From Pseudomonadota bacterium (GTDB taxonomy: Bacteria; Pseudomonadota; Gammaproteobacteria; Burkholderiales; Burkholderiaceae_C), in the NCBI GenBank assembly GCA_023415035.1, contig JAEZLX010000207.1, forward strand, positions 1 through 52,269: a stretch of DNA of 52,269 bases, written 5' to 3'. The first letter of the stretch is position 1; the number at the start of each line of letters is the position of its first letter. The notes below the pieces were generated by a model that worked only from the letters and a program-made list of their open reading frames with translations, was not told the origin of the DNA and searched no databases. Made by a program: the position numbers and the translations under genes. This document shows positions 34,511 through 42,620 of the stretch, piece by piece.

Positions 34511-34537
34511 AAAACGCCGCCATCAGCGGCGTTTTTT
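34511..34537 (+). terminator. Strong terminator ending the transporter operon
   Basis: AAAACGCCGC (34511-34520) and GCGGCGTTTT (34526-34535) form a perfect 10-bp stem with a 5-base loop and T to 34537. Because the left side is A-rich it can work in both directions, insulating the transporter operon from the convergent carboxylase operon. Confidence 0.9.
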
Positions 34538-34557
34538 GTGGGGGCATGGGAAGGCCG

Positions 34558-35040
34558 TCAGGACACGATGTACGCGCCCGAGCCCGTGGACAGGAGTTTG
34601 CCGTCGGCACCGCGCAGTTCCATGCGCGTGGAGGCCACGCGCGAGCCCAGGCGCAACACTTCCGCGCTGAGGTCGAAATGCTCGCCCAGGCCGGGCCGCA
34701 GGTAGTCGATGCGCAGGTCGATGGTGCCGAGCTTGACGAAGCGCTGAAGCCGGCTTTCGGGCGGCAGGTCCATGTGGCGCGCGCCGATGGCCGCCATGCA
34801 GGCCAGGCCTGCCATGGCGTCGAGCGCGGCGCTGATGACGCCGCCGTGCAGGCGGTTGTGGCTGAAGTTGCCCACCAGGTGGGGCTTCATCTCGATGCGG
34901 CCGAGCACGCGCTCGGGGCGCAGGCTGACGATGCGCAGGCCCAGAATCTGGTTGAACGGGATGCGCTCCTCGAACATCTGCTTGAGTCCGGCGATGAACT
35001 CCGGCTCGAACTCCTCGGGTGGCGGTGTCTGTTTGCTCAT
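34558..35040 (-). CDS. PaaI-family thioesterase
   Basis: A 160-residue hotdog thioesterase. HNRLHGGVISAALDAMAGLACM contains the HGG...D active-site motif, and VKLGTIDLRIDYLRPG matches the PaaI/DUF4442-like group that hydrolyses acyl-CoA esters. Start MSKQTPPP at 35040 overlaps the stop of the upstream acyl-CoA dehydrogenase (ATGA), so it is the last gene of the operon starting at 42593. A role in recovering CoA from blocked intermediates of the pathway is a reasonable inference. Confidence 0.88.
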   Translation of the reverse strand: MSKQTPPPEEFEPEFIAGLKQMFEERIPFNQILGLRIVSLRPERVLGRIEMKPHLVGNFSHNRLHGGVISAALDAMAGLACMAAIGARHMDLPPESRLQRFVKLGTIDLRIDYLRPGLGEHFDLSAEVLRLGSRVASTRMELRGADGKLLSTGSGAYIVS

Positions 35041-36242
35041 AGCTGCCATTGTCTCGCGGCCAGTTCCTTCATGATTTCCTCGGTGCCGCCGCCAATCATC
35101 ATCACCTTGACTTCGCGGTAAATGCGCTCGCTGGCGGTGCCGCGCATGTAACCCATGCCGCCCAGGATCTGCACGGCGGCATCGGCGCAGAACTGCATGG
35201 TCTGTGTGGCGTGGTTCTTGAGCAGGCAAACGTGTGCCACCCAGTCGTGGTGGCTGCCGAGGCCGTGCGCGCTGGTGACGCCGGGCTGCGGGCGGTCCTG
35301 GCCGGCATCGGCGCGTGCGGTGACCGCGTCGAGCCAGGCCTGCGTGCTCTCGATGCGCATGCGCATGTCCATCAGCCGGTGGCGGATGACCTGCCGCTCG
35401 ATCAGCGCAGTGCCGAAGGTGTGGCGCTGGCGCGCCCAGTCCTCCGCCTCGTCGTAGCAGGCCTGTGCGAAGCCCAGCGACATGGCCGACAGTCCCAGGC
35501 GCTCGCCATTGAAGTTGCCCATGATCATGCGAAAGCCCGTGCCTTCCTCGCCGATGAGGTTGCGGGCGGGCACGCGCACACCGTCGAAACGCAGGTGCGC
35601 GGTGTCGGAGCAGTGCCAGCCCATCTTCTGCAGCGGGTTGCGGCTCAGGCCGTTGGCGTCGCCAGGCACAGCGATCATGGAGATGCCTGATGCACCCTTG
35701 GCCGCTGTGTCGGTGCGCACGGCCAGCGTGATCCAGTCGGCGCGCATGCCGGAGGTGATGAACACCTTTTCGCCGTTGATGACGTAGTCGTCACCGTCGC
35801 GTCGGGCCGTGGTGCGCAGGCTCGCGACGTCGGAACCGCCGCCCGGCTCGGTGATGCCCAGCGCCGCAATCTGCTCGCCGCGCAGCACAGGGGGGACAAT
35901 CTCCTGCTGTAGTGCCTCGCTGCCGTGCGCGAGGATGGGCGGCAGTGCGATGTTGTGCGTGAATAGGCTCGCCATCACGCCGCCGCTGGCTCCGTGGCGC
36001 GCCAGCGTCTGCGACAGCGCATTGCGCGCGCGCCAGGGGGCGGGTGTGCCGCCCAGTGCCTCGGGGTAGCCAAGCCCCAGCAAGCCCAGCCGCGCCGCCT
36101 CGGCGTGCAGCGATCGCGGCAGTTCTCCCGCTTCTTCCCATTGCGCCAGTTGCGGGCGGATGCGCTCCAGCGCGAAGCGGCGCACGGTCGCGGTCAGTGC
36201 AGCCTGAACCGCGTCGTCGAAGCAGTCGTCGGGTGTACTCAT
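35037..36242 (-). CDS. Acyl-CoA dehydrogenase (second of the operon)
   Basis: A 401-residue FAD-dependent acyl-CoA dehydrogenase. ALGITEPGGGSDVASLRTTARRDGDDYVINGEKVFITSG and LGGMGYMRG are typical. The residue after IG in the C-terminal IGGGTEEIM motif is Gly where MCAD has its catalytic Glu, while E247 in NFNGERLGLS stands in the helix position used by isovaleryl-CoA dehydrogenase. This predicts branched substrates. Start MSTPDDCF at 36242 overlaps the carboxylase-alpha stop (ATGA). It may oxidise a later intermediate, for instance after lyase cleavage in the terpenoid pathway; that is inference. Confidence 0.88.
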   Translation of the reverse strand: MSTPDDCFDDAVQAALTATVRRFALERIRPQLAQWEEAGELPRSLHAEAARLGLLGLGYPEALGGTPAPWRARNALSQTLARHGASGGVMASLFTHNIALPPILAHGSEALQQEIVPPVLRGEQIAALGITEPGGGSDVASLRTTARRDGDDYVINGEKVFITSGMRADWITLAVRTDTAAKGASGISMIAVPGDANGLSRNPLQKMGWHCSDTAHLRFDGVRVPARNLIGEEGTGFRMIMGNFNGERLGLSAMSLGFAQACYDEAEDWARQRHTFGTALIERQVIRHRLMDMRMRIESTQAWLDAVTARADAGQDRPQPGVTSAHGLGSHHDWVAHVCLLKNHATQTMQFCADAAVQILGGMGYMRGTASERIYREVKVMMIGGGTEEIMKELAARQWQL

Positions 36243-38242
36243 GCGAGGGCCTGTGCGCTGGCGGGTGTGTCGGCGAAGCTGACCAGCAACTGGCCGGGCG
36301 CGACCTGCTGGCCTGCGGCCACATGCACGGCACCTATGGTGCCGTCGCGCGGCGCGGCAATCTGGTGCTCGATCTTCATGGACTCGATGGACAGCAGCGG
36401 TGCGCCGCGCGCAATGGTCTGGCCGGGCACGTCCAGCACGACCACGAGCTTGCCATTGAAGGGGGCGCGCAGTTCGCGCGCGGCGTCGGCCGACGAGGCC
36501 TGCCGCGCGGGCACATGCGTCAGTTCGCACACGCGCATGTCCCAGGCCATGGCGGTGCCATCGCGGTCACCGCTGACCTGCACATGCCAGCACGGCCGCC
36601 CGTTCGGTGCCTCGCAGCGCATCAGCACTGCGCGCCACTGGCGCCCCTCCGTCACCAGCGTGGCTTCGCCGGGTGACCACGCCGCCCAGTCCACCTCGGT
36701 CGGGTCTTCACCCCGGGTGACGGCCAGGCGTCCCAGACCGGTTTCCTGCACGCGCAGCGGCATGACCGAGGCCTGCCCGTCCACCTCCATCCGCAGCTCG
36801 CGGCCGAAGGGCAGGGGAAGGGCGTCAGCCGGCGGACGATCAGCGTAGGCGGCGGCCAACGCGGCGACGAGCGAAGCCTCGGGCGATGGCCGGATTGCTT
36901 CGCGTACCTCATCGCCGTGCTCGACCAGAAAGGGGATCAGGGCCTGGCCGGCGCGGAAGACCGGGTGCTGCAGGCAGGCCGCGAGGAAGGCGCGGTTGGT
37001 TGGCAGGCCCAGCACCTGCAGCTGCGCCAGACCCTGTGCCAGCCGGTCGATGGCTTCGCTGCGTGTGGGCGCGTGGGCAATGAGCTTGCCCAGCATCGCG
37101 TCGTAGTGTGGCGTCACCTTGCTGCCGGTGTCCAGCGCGTGGTCGAAGCGCAGGCCGGCGGCGGTCGGCGGTGGCCGGAAGCGCCGCACCGAGCCCGTGT
37201 GTGGCGTGAAGTTCTCGTCCTCGGCGCACAGGCGCACCTCGATCGCGTGGCCGTTCAGGCGCACCTCGTCTTGCGCCAGCGGGAGGGGCTCGCCGCGCGC
37301 GACGCGCAGCTGCCACTCGACCAGGTCCAGGCCCGTCACCATTTCGGTCACGGGATGCTCGACCTGCAGCCGGGTGTTCATCTCCATCAGGTAGAAGGCG
37401 CCGTCCTCGTCGAGCAGGAACTCCACCGTGCCCGCGCCTGCGTAGCCGGCCCCGCTGGCCAGCGCCACGGCGGCCTGGCCCAGACGCTCGCGCAGTTCGG
37501 GGGAAACGGCCAGACTTGGCGCCTCCTCGATGATCTTCTGGTGCCGCCGCTGCACCGAGCAGTCGCGTTCGCCCAGGTGGATGCACTGGCCCTGCGTGTC
37601 GGCAAATACCTGCACCTCCACATGGCGCGGTCGCCGTACGGCGCGCTCGATGAGCAGACGTCCGTCGCCGAAGCCCGCCGTCGCCTCGGAGCGCGCGCTC
37701 TGCAGCGCCGGCAGCAGCTGCGCCGCCTCGGTCACCAGGCGCATCCCACGACCGCCGCCGCCGGCCACCGCCTTGACCATCAGCGGATAGCCGATGCGCG
37801 CCGCCTCGGCGCCAAAGATCTCGTCGCTCTGGTCGTCACCGTAGTAGCCGGGCAGCACGGGGACGCCTTGTCGTTCGGCCAGCGCCTTGGCAGCGGACTT
37901 GCTGCCCAGCGCGCGGATGGCCGGCGGCGGCGGGCCGACCCAGGTCAGGCCGGCGTCCTCCACGGCCTGCGCGAAATCGGCGTTTTCGCTCAGGAAGCCG
38001 TAGCCCGGGTGCACGGCGTCGGCGCCGCTGGTGTGGGCCGCCTCGATGATCTTGTCGATGCGCAGATAGGAGTCGGCCGAGGCCAGTCCGCCCAGCGCGA
38101 CGGTACTGTCCGCCTCGCGCACGTACAGGGCATCGCGGTCGGCATCCGAGTACACGGTCACGGTGTCGATGCCCATGCGGCGGGCGGTCTGGATCACGCG
38201 GCGTGCGATCTCGCCCCTGTTCGCGATCAGCAGCCGTTTCAT
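36239..38242 (-). CDS. atuF: Geranyl-CoA carboxylase, biotin-containing alpha subunit
   Basis: A 667-residue biotin carboxylase/biotin carrier subunit of the acyl-CoA carboxylase family. The biotin carboxylase domain opens with MKRLLIANRGEIARRVIQTARRMGI, has the ATP-grasp loop KAVAGGGGRGMR, and FLLDEDGAFYLMEMNTRLQVEHPVTE. The biotin domain has its lysine at about K623 in SIESMKIEHQ, a variant of the usual EAMKM. By itself it could be methylcrotonyl- or geranyl-CoA carboxylase; the beta subunit and gene order favour AtuF. It overlaps both neighbours by ATGA. ATP and bicarbonate are used to load biotin for gamma-carboxylation of geranyl-CoA. Confidence 0.82.
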   Translation of the reverse strand: MKRLLIANRGEIARRVIQTARRMGIDTVTVYSDADRDALYVREADSTVALGGLASADSYLRIDKIIEAAHTSGADAVHPGYGFLSENADFAQAVEDAGLTWVGPPPPAIRALGSKSAAKALAERQGVPVLPGYYGDDQSDEIFGAEAARIGYPLMVKAVAGGGGRGMRLVTEAAQLLPALQSARSEATAGFGDGRLLIERAVRRPRHVEVQVFADTQGQCIHLGERDCSVQRRHQKIIEEAPSLAVSPELRERLGQAAVALASGAGYAGAGTVEFLLDEDGAFYLMEMNTRLQVEHPVTEMVTGLDLVEWQLRVARGEPLPLAQDEVRLNGHAIEVRLCAEDENFTPHTGSVRRFRPPPTAAGLRFDHALDTGSKVTPHYDAMLGKLIAHAPTRSEAIDRLAQGLAQLQVLGLPTNRAFLAACLQHPVFRAGQALIPFLVEHGDEVREAIRPSPEASLVAALAAAYADRPPADALPLPFGRELRMEVDGQASVMPLRVQETGLGRLAVTRGEDPTEVDWAAWSPGEATLVTEGRQWRAVLMRCEAPNGRPCWHVQVSGDRDGTAMAWDMRVCELTHVPARQASSADAARELRAPFNGKLVVVLDVPGQTIARGAPLLSIESMKIEHQIAAPRDGTIGAVHVAAGQQVAPGQLLVSFADTPASAQALA

Positions 38243-39063
38243 GCCGAACCTCCAGTTGACCCATTGCCGGTAGGCGCATCGGCCCAGGGCGGCGGCTGCC
38301 GGCGCGCAAAGGCCGACAGGCCATGGGCCGCTTCGTTGCCGCGCAGTGCCGCCGCGAAGGCGACGGCCGCTTCGTCTCGCAGGTCGGGCAGCGGTGCCTG
38401 CAGCCGGGACAGCAGCTGCTTGGTCGCGGCCAGCGCACCAGGGGCCGCAGCGCTGTAGCGCCGCAGGGTGTCGCGCAGCGCGTCCTCGAGCGCGCCGTCG
38501 GCCACCAGATCTTGGACCAGTCCGGCTTCCCGGGCTTCGACCGCTCGCCAGTGGCGGCCAGAAAGCAGCCATTCCCGCGCCGTGCGATCGCCCAGTCGCC
38601 GCCACACAAGGGGCGTGATCTGTGCCGGTGGCAGGCCGATGCTGACCTCGGGTGTGGCAAACACCGAACGTTCGGTGGCGATCACGTGGTCGGCGCAGCA
38701 CACCAGGCCGAGGCCACCGCCCATGGCGGCGCCATCGACGGCGCACACCAGCAGTTGCGGCAGGTTCGCCAGCGCGTGCAGCACGTCGCCATAGGCTCGG
38801 TTGAGGCCGATGAGCGGGTCGTTCTCTCCCGTTGCCAGCGGCTGTCCGATCGCGCTGGCAAAGTTGGCAAGGCTGCCGCCCGCGCAGAACGCGCCCGAGG
38901 AGCCGATGAGGACCACCACACGCAGCTCGCGGTCGTCGCGGGCGCGCAGGCAGGCCGCGAACAGCGCGGCCACCATGGCGTCGGAGAGGGCGTTGCGCGA
39001 AGCCGGGTCGTTCAGTGTCCAGCGCTCGGTGGTGCCCTGGCGCACGATCAGCAATGGACTCAT
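38239..39063 (-). CDS. atuE: Enoyl-CoA hydratase family, probable isohexenylglutaconyl-CoA hydratase
   Basis: A 274-residue crotonase. GAFCAGGSLANF supplies the CoA loop, and DGAAMGGGLGLVCCADHVIA the oxyanion hole. The first catalytic Glu of classic hydratases is Gly (G119), while E139 in FATPEVSIGLPP matches the second. In the atu pathway this enzyme hydrates isohexenylglutaconyl-CoA to the 3-hydroxy-glutaryl-type acyl-CoA. The position between the dehydrogenase and carboxylase alpha equals that of atuE. Start MSPLLIVRQG at 39063 lies in an ATGA overlap with atuD, and it ends in one with the alpha subunit. Confidence 0.78.
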   Translation of the reverse strand: MSPLLIVRQGTTERWTLNDPASRNALSDAMVAALFAACLRARDDRELRVVVLIGSSGAFCAGGSLANFASAIGQPLATGENDPLIGLNRAYGDVLHALANLPQLLVCAVDGAAMGGGLGLVCCADHVIATERSVFATPEVSIGLPPAQITPLVWRRLGDRTAREWLLSGRHWRAVEAREAGLVQDLVADGALEDALRDTLRRYSAAAPGALAATKQLLSRLQAPLPDLRDEAAVAFAAALRGNEAAHGLSAFARRQPPPWADAPTGNGSTGGSA

Positions 39064-40220
39064 TTGCGCATTCCCATCATGCGGCTGAGGATGCCGAGCA
39101 TCACCTCGTCGGCGCCGCCGCCGATCGAGGCCAGTCGGCCGTCGCGGTACATGCGCGAGACCTTGTTCTCCAGTGTGTAGCCCATGCCGCCCCAGAACTG
39201 CAGGCAGGTGTCGGGCACGATGCGGTTGAGCCGACCGGCCTTGAGCTTGGCCATGGTGGCCCACTCGGTCACGTCCTCGCCGGCGACGTAGCGTTCGCAG
39301 GCAAGATAGGTGAGGGCGCGCAGCGACTCCACCTCGGTCTGGAGTTCGGCGAGTTTGTACTGCACCCACTGCTGGTCGGCCAGCGTGCCGCCGAACAGCT
39401 TGCGCTCGTGCGCCCATTCGATGGTCCACTCGATGCAGTTGCTCAGGCTCTGCAGCGCGCTCGCCGCGCACCACAGGCGCTCCTCCTGGAACTGCTGCAT
39501 CTGGTAGATGAAGCCCGCGCCCTCCTGCCCGATGCGGTATCGCTGAGGCACGCGCACCTCGTCGAAATACAGCAGGCCCGTGTCGCTGCTGTGCATGCCG
39601 ATCTTTCGGATCTTTCTGCCCACCTCAAAGCCCTTGACCGGCTTGCCGTTCTCACGCACCGGCACGATCACCAGGCTCTTGTTCTTGTGGATCGGCCCCT
39701 CGCTGGTGTTGACCAGCAGACAGATCCAGTCGCACTGCAGACTGTTGGTGATCCACATTTTCTGGCCCGAGATGACGTAGTCGTCGCCGTCCTTGCGCGC
39801 CCAGGTCCTGATGGCTGCCACATCGCTGCCCGCGCCCGGCTCGCTCACGCCGATGGCGCTCACCGTCTCGCCGCGGATGGCCGGCGCGAGGAACTGTTCC
39901 TTCAGTTCGTCGCTGCCGTAGCGCGCCAGCGCGGGCGTGGCCATGTCGGTCTGCACGCCGATGGACATGGGAACGCCGCCGCAGTGGATGTGGCCCAGTG
40001 TCTCGGCCATGGCCATGCCGTAGCTGTAGTCCAGGCCCGCGCCGCCCCAGGCCTCGGGCTTGGTCAGGCCCAGCAGTCCCAGCCTGCCCAGCTCATTGAA
40101 GACCTCGTGGGCGGGGTACATCTCGGCCGCTTCCCATTCGTCCACATGCGGGTTGATGTGGTCATCGATGAAGCGCTTGAGCGTCTTCTGGATTTCGCGG
40201 TGCTCGTGCGTGAACTGCAT
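39060..40220 (-). CDS. atuD: Acyl-CoA dehydrogenase, probable citronellyl-CoA dehydrogenase
   Basis: A 386-residue FAD enzyme expected to convert citronellyl-CoA to geranyl-CoA. LGHIHCGGVPMSIGVQTDMA, HKNKSLVIVP, RKIRKIGMHSSDT and RLASIGGGADEVMLGI strongly recall AtuD of Pseudomonas and do not resemble LiuA isovaleryl-CoA dehydrogenase start or end. The catalytic Glu is likely E247 (in QEERLW), the helix position used for branched acyl-CoAs, since the C-terminal motif has Gly instead. The start MQFTHEHREI at 40220 is chosen over an arginine/cysteine-rich extension to 40334. A 55-base gap separates it from the carboxylase beta gene, the only loose junction in the operon. Confidence 0.85.
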   Translation of the reverse strand: MQFTHEHREIQKTLKRFIDDHINPHVDEWEAAEMYPAHEVFNELGRLGLLGLTKPEAWGGAGLDYSYGMAMAETLGHIHCGGVPMSIGVQTDMATPALARYGSDELKEQFLAPAIRGETVSAIGVSEPGAGSDVAAIRTWARKDGDDYVISGQKMWITNSLQCDWICLLVNTSEGPIHKNKSLVIVPVRENGKPVKGFEVGRKIRKIGMHSSDTGLLYFDEVRVPQRYRIGQEGAGFIYQMQQFQEERLWCAASALQSLSNCIEWTIEWAHERKLFGGTLADQQWVQYKLAELQTEVESLRALTYLACERYVAGEDVTEWATMAKLKAGRLNRIVPDTCLQFWGGMGYTLENKVSRMYRDGRLASIGGGADEVMLGILSRMMGMRK

Positions 40221-40275
40221 GGTCTTGTCTCCGTCGTCGTTATGGTTGGATGACCGTGTTGACAGGCGGCAGCGG

Positions 40276-41895
40276 CTACATGCGCGCCACCCCGAACTGC
40301 ATCGGCCGCAGCTGGCGCTGCGCCGCCTCGGCATAGGTGTCGAGACAAAAGCCCAGCACGGCGCGCGTGTCGCGCGGGTCGATCACGCCATCATCCAGCA
40401 CCAGGCCGCTGGTGTGGAACGCATCAGCCTGCGACTCGAACTTCTGCACGATCGCGTCGTACTGCGCCTGCATCTGTGCCTGCACCTCGGGCGTGTCAAG
40501 CGGGATGCCCTTGCGCGCGAGTCCCGCCTCGGCCACGATCTGCATCGTGCGTGCGGCCTGTTCGCCCCCCATCACGGCGGTTCGTGCGTTGGGCCAGCTG
40601 AACAGGAAGCGCGGCGCATAGCCGCGTCCGCACATGCCGTAGTTGCCCGCGCCAAAGCTTGCCCCGCACTGGATGGTGATCTGCGGCACGGTGGCGTTGG
40701 TCACGGCCTGGATCATCTTGGAGCCGTGCTTGATCATCCCGCCCTGCTCGCTGTCCCTGCCCACCATGTAGCCCGTGGTGTTCTGCAGGTAGATGATGGG
40801 ATGGCCGAGCTGGCACATCCACTGGATGAAGTGGGTGGCCTTGTTCGCGCCGGGCACGTCGATGGGGCCGTTGTTGCTGACGATGCCCACCGCGTGCCCG
40901 TGGATGTGTGCCTGCGCGCACACCGTCGCGCCGCCGTACAGTGGCTTGAACTCCAGCAGCGCCGAGTCGTCCACGATGCGCAGCATCACCTCGCGCATGT
41001 CGACCGGTTCGCGGTGGTGCGCCGGCATCAGGCCCAGCAGCTCGTCAGCATCGAAGCGCGGCGGCGTGGCCCGGGGCCGCGCGGGCGCCTGCCAGCCGGT
41101 GCGGCCTATCACCTCGCGAGCAAGGCCCAGCGCATGCCGGTCGTCCTCGGCCAGGTACTCGCCCAGGCCTGAGATGCCGGTGTGCATCTCGGCGCCGCCC
41201 AGCTCCTCCTCGGTCGCGATCTCGCCCGTGGCGGCCTTGAGCAGTGGTGGCCCGGCCAGGAAGGCACGCGAGCGGCCGCGCACCATGATCACGATGTCCG
41301 AGAGACCAGGCATGTAGGCGCCGCCCGCCGTGCCAGAGCCATGCTGCACCGTGATGACCGGCAGGCCCGCGGCCGACAGTCGCGCCAGGTTGCGGAACAG
41401 CGCACCGCCGTGGACGAAACCCTCGACCTGGTATTTCATCAGGTTCGCGCCTGCGCTTTCCACCAAGTGCACGAAGGGCAGACGGTTTTCCAGCGCCATC
41501 TCCTGCACCCTCAGGATCTTCTCCAGCCCGCGCGGTTGGATGGCACCGGCCTCGATGCCCGAGTCGCTGGCCACGACCATGCAGCGCACGCCGGAGACGA
41601 AACCGATGCCCGCCAGCATGCCGCCGCCGGGCACCGACTTGGCCGGGTCCTTGGTGTCCTGCAGGTAGCCGGCCAGCGAGCACAGCGGCAGGAAGGGGGC
41701 GCCCGGGTCAAGCAGCAGACCGAAGCGCTCGCGCGGCAGCAACTGCCCCCGCTTGTCGAACACCGGACGCGAGCGGGCCGATGCCTCGGCGGCACGGGCT
41801 TCCAGCGCGCGCAGCTCGGCGATGCGGGCCAGCATGGCCTCGCGCCGCTGGCGGGCCTGGTCGGATTGCGGCTGATGGCGGGATTCGACGTTCAT
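40276..41895 (-). CDS. atuC: Geranyl-CoA carboxylase, carboxyltransferase beta subunit
   Basis: A 539-residue carboxyltransferase. VESAGANLMKYQ, VQHGSGTAGGAYMPGL, LAGPPLLKAATGE and GRDSEQGGMIKHGSKMI define the gamma-carboxylating group (methylcrotonyl and geranyl). Residues 162-167 read HGGALF. Methylcrotonyl-CoA carboxylases have HFGRxF here, so the Phe that closes the acyl pocket is Gly (G163). Published geranyl-CoA carboxylase structural work names exactly a Gly-for-Phe change as the specificity switch. This supports geranyl-CoA as substrate. Start MNVESRHQPQ at 41895 overlaps the TetR stop (ATGA). Confidence 0.87.
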   Translation of the reverse strand: MNVESRHQPQSDQARQRREAMLARIAELRALEARAAEASARSRPVFDKRGQLLPRERFGLLLDPGAPFLPLCSLAGYLQDTKDPAKSVPGGGMLAGIGFVSGVRCMVVASDSGIEAGAIQPRGLEKILRVQEMALENRLPFVHLVESAGANLMKYQVEGFVHGGALFRNLARLSAAGLPVITVQHGSGTAGGAYMPGLSDIVIMVRGRSRAFLAGPPLLKAATGEIATEEELGGAEMHTGISGLGEYLAEDDRHALGLAREVIGRTGWQAPARPRATPPRFDADELLGLMPAHHREPVDMREVMLRIVDDSALLEFKPLYGGATVCAQAHIHGHAVGIVSNNGPIDVPGANKATHFIQWMCQLGHPIIYLQNTTGYMVGRDSEQGGMIKHGSKMIQAVTNATVPQITIQCGASFGAGNYGMCGRGYAPRFLFSWPNARTAVMGGEQAARTMQIVAEAGLARKGIPLDTPEVQAQMQAQYDAIVQKFESQADAFHTSGLVLDDGVIDPRDTRAVLGFCLDTYAEAAQRQLRPMQFGVARM

Positions 41896-42593
41896 GATGA
41901 GGCGGGGCGCTTCAGAAAGAGCTGCAGGGTGATGACGGCCAGTTCGTCGAGCGTCTTGCCGCCCTGGCCGACGCGCAAGGCGTCGTACCACTGGGCCGAC
42001 CAGTTCAGCGCGCCGAACAGCATCAGGCGCGACACGCCAGGATCGCCGGCCAGCTCGCCGCTGTCGTGCAGCGCCTTGAGTACCGGGGTCCAGACGCTTT
42101 CATAGCGGTCCTTCAGGCGCGTCACCTCCACGCGCTGGGCATCCGACAGCGATCGCCACTCGTACAGCATCACGGGGATGAAGTCGCTGTCCGGCCCCAG
42201 CAGCACGTCGAACTGGTTGCGCACCAGCGCGTGCAGGCATTCGCGCGCCGTCAGCGTGCGCCCTTCGGCGTGGGCAGTGGCCGAGGCGGCAGCCATCGCC
42301 GCCTGCTGGCGCACCATCGCGCGCTCCATGCCTTCCTGCATCACGGCCGCGAGCAGCGCTTCCTTGCTTTCGAAGTGGTAGAAGGGCGAGCCCGAGCGCA
42401 TGCCGGCCGCAGCGGCGATGTCTCGCGTGCTCGTCGCCGCAAAGCCCTTGATGCGGAACAAGTGCGCTGCCGCGCGGATCAGATCCTGGCGCCGGTTGCC
42501 GTCGTCGCGCTCGTCAGCCGTCTTGCGGGGGCGGCCCCGTCCGCGGCGTGGAGGACTTTCGGGTGTGGATTCGGGCGGTTCGGCATCAGTCAT
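41892..42593 (-). CDS. TetR family regulator of the acyclic terpenoid operon (AtuR-like)
   Basis: A 233-residue regulator. After a proline/arginine-rich lead (residues 1-30) comes the helix-turn-helix LIRAAAHLFRIKGFAATSTRDIAAAAGMRSGSPFYHFESKEALLAAV at about 38-82. The C-terminal ligand domain has a TetR_C-like arrangement. As first gene of the operon it is likely autoregulated and released by an acyl-CoA intermediate, as in atu and liu systems; the ligand is not shown by sequence. AAGG lies ahead of the ATG. A candidate operator overlaps its promoter at 42625-42643. Confidence 0.87.
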   Translation of the reverse strand: MTDAEPPESTPESPPRRGRGRPRKTADERDDGNRRQDLIRAAAHLFRIKGFAATSTRDIAAAAGMRSGSPFYHFESKEALLAAVMQEGMERAMVRQQAAMAAASATAHAEGRTLTARECLHALVRNQFDVLLGPDSDFIPVMLYEWRSLSDAQRVEVTRLKDRYESVWTPVLKALHDSGELAGDPGVSRLMLFGALNWSAQWYDALRVGQGGKTLDELAVITLQLFLKRPASS

Positions 42594-42620
42594 ATGGCGG
42601 CAACCTTAGCAGCCGTCATG

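Noticed and set aside
36239..42593. Leucine/isovalerate (liu) degradation operon
   Set aside because: Gene order differs from liuABCD, there is no HMG-CoA lyase, the dehydrogenase resembles AtuD, and the beta subunit has Gly at the Phe switch site. Not fully excluded without phylogeny.
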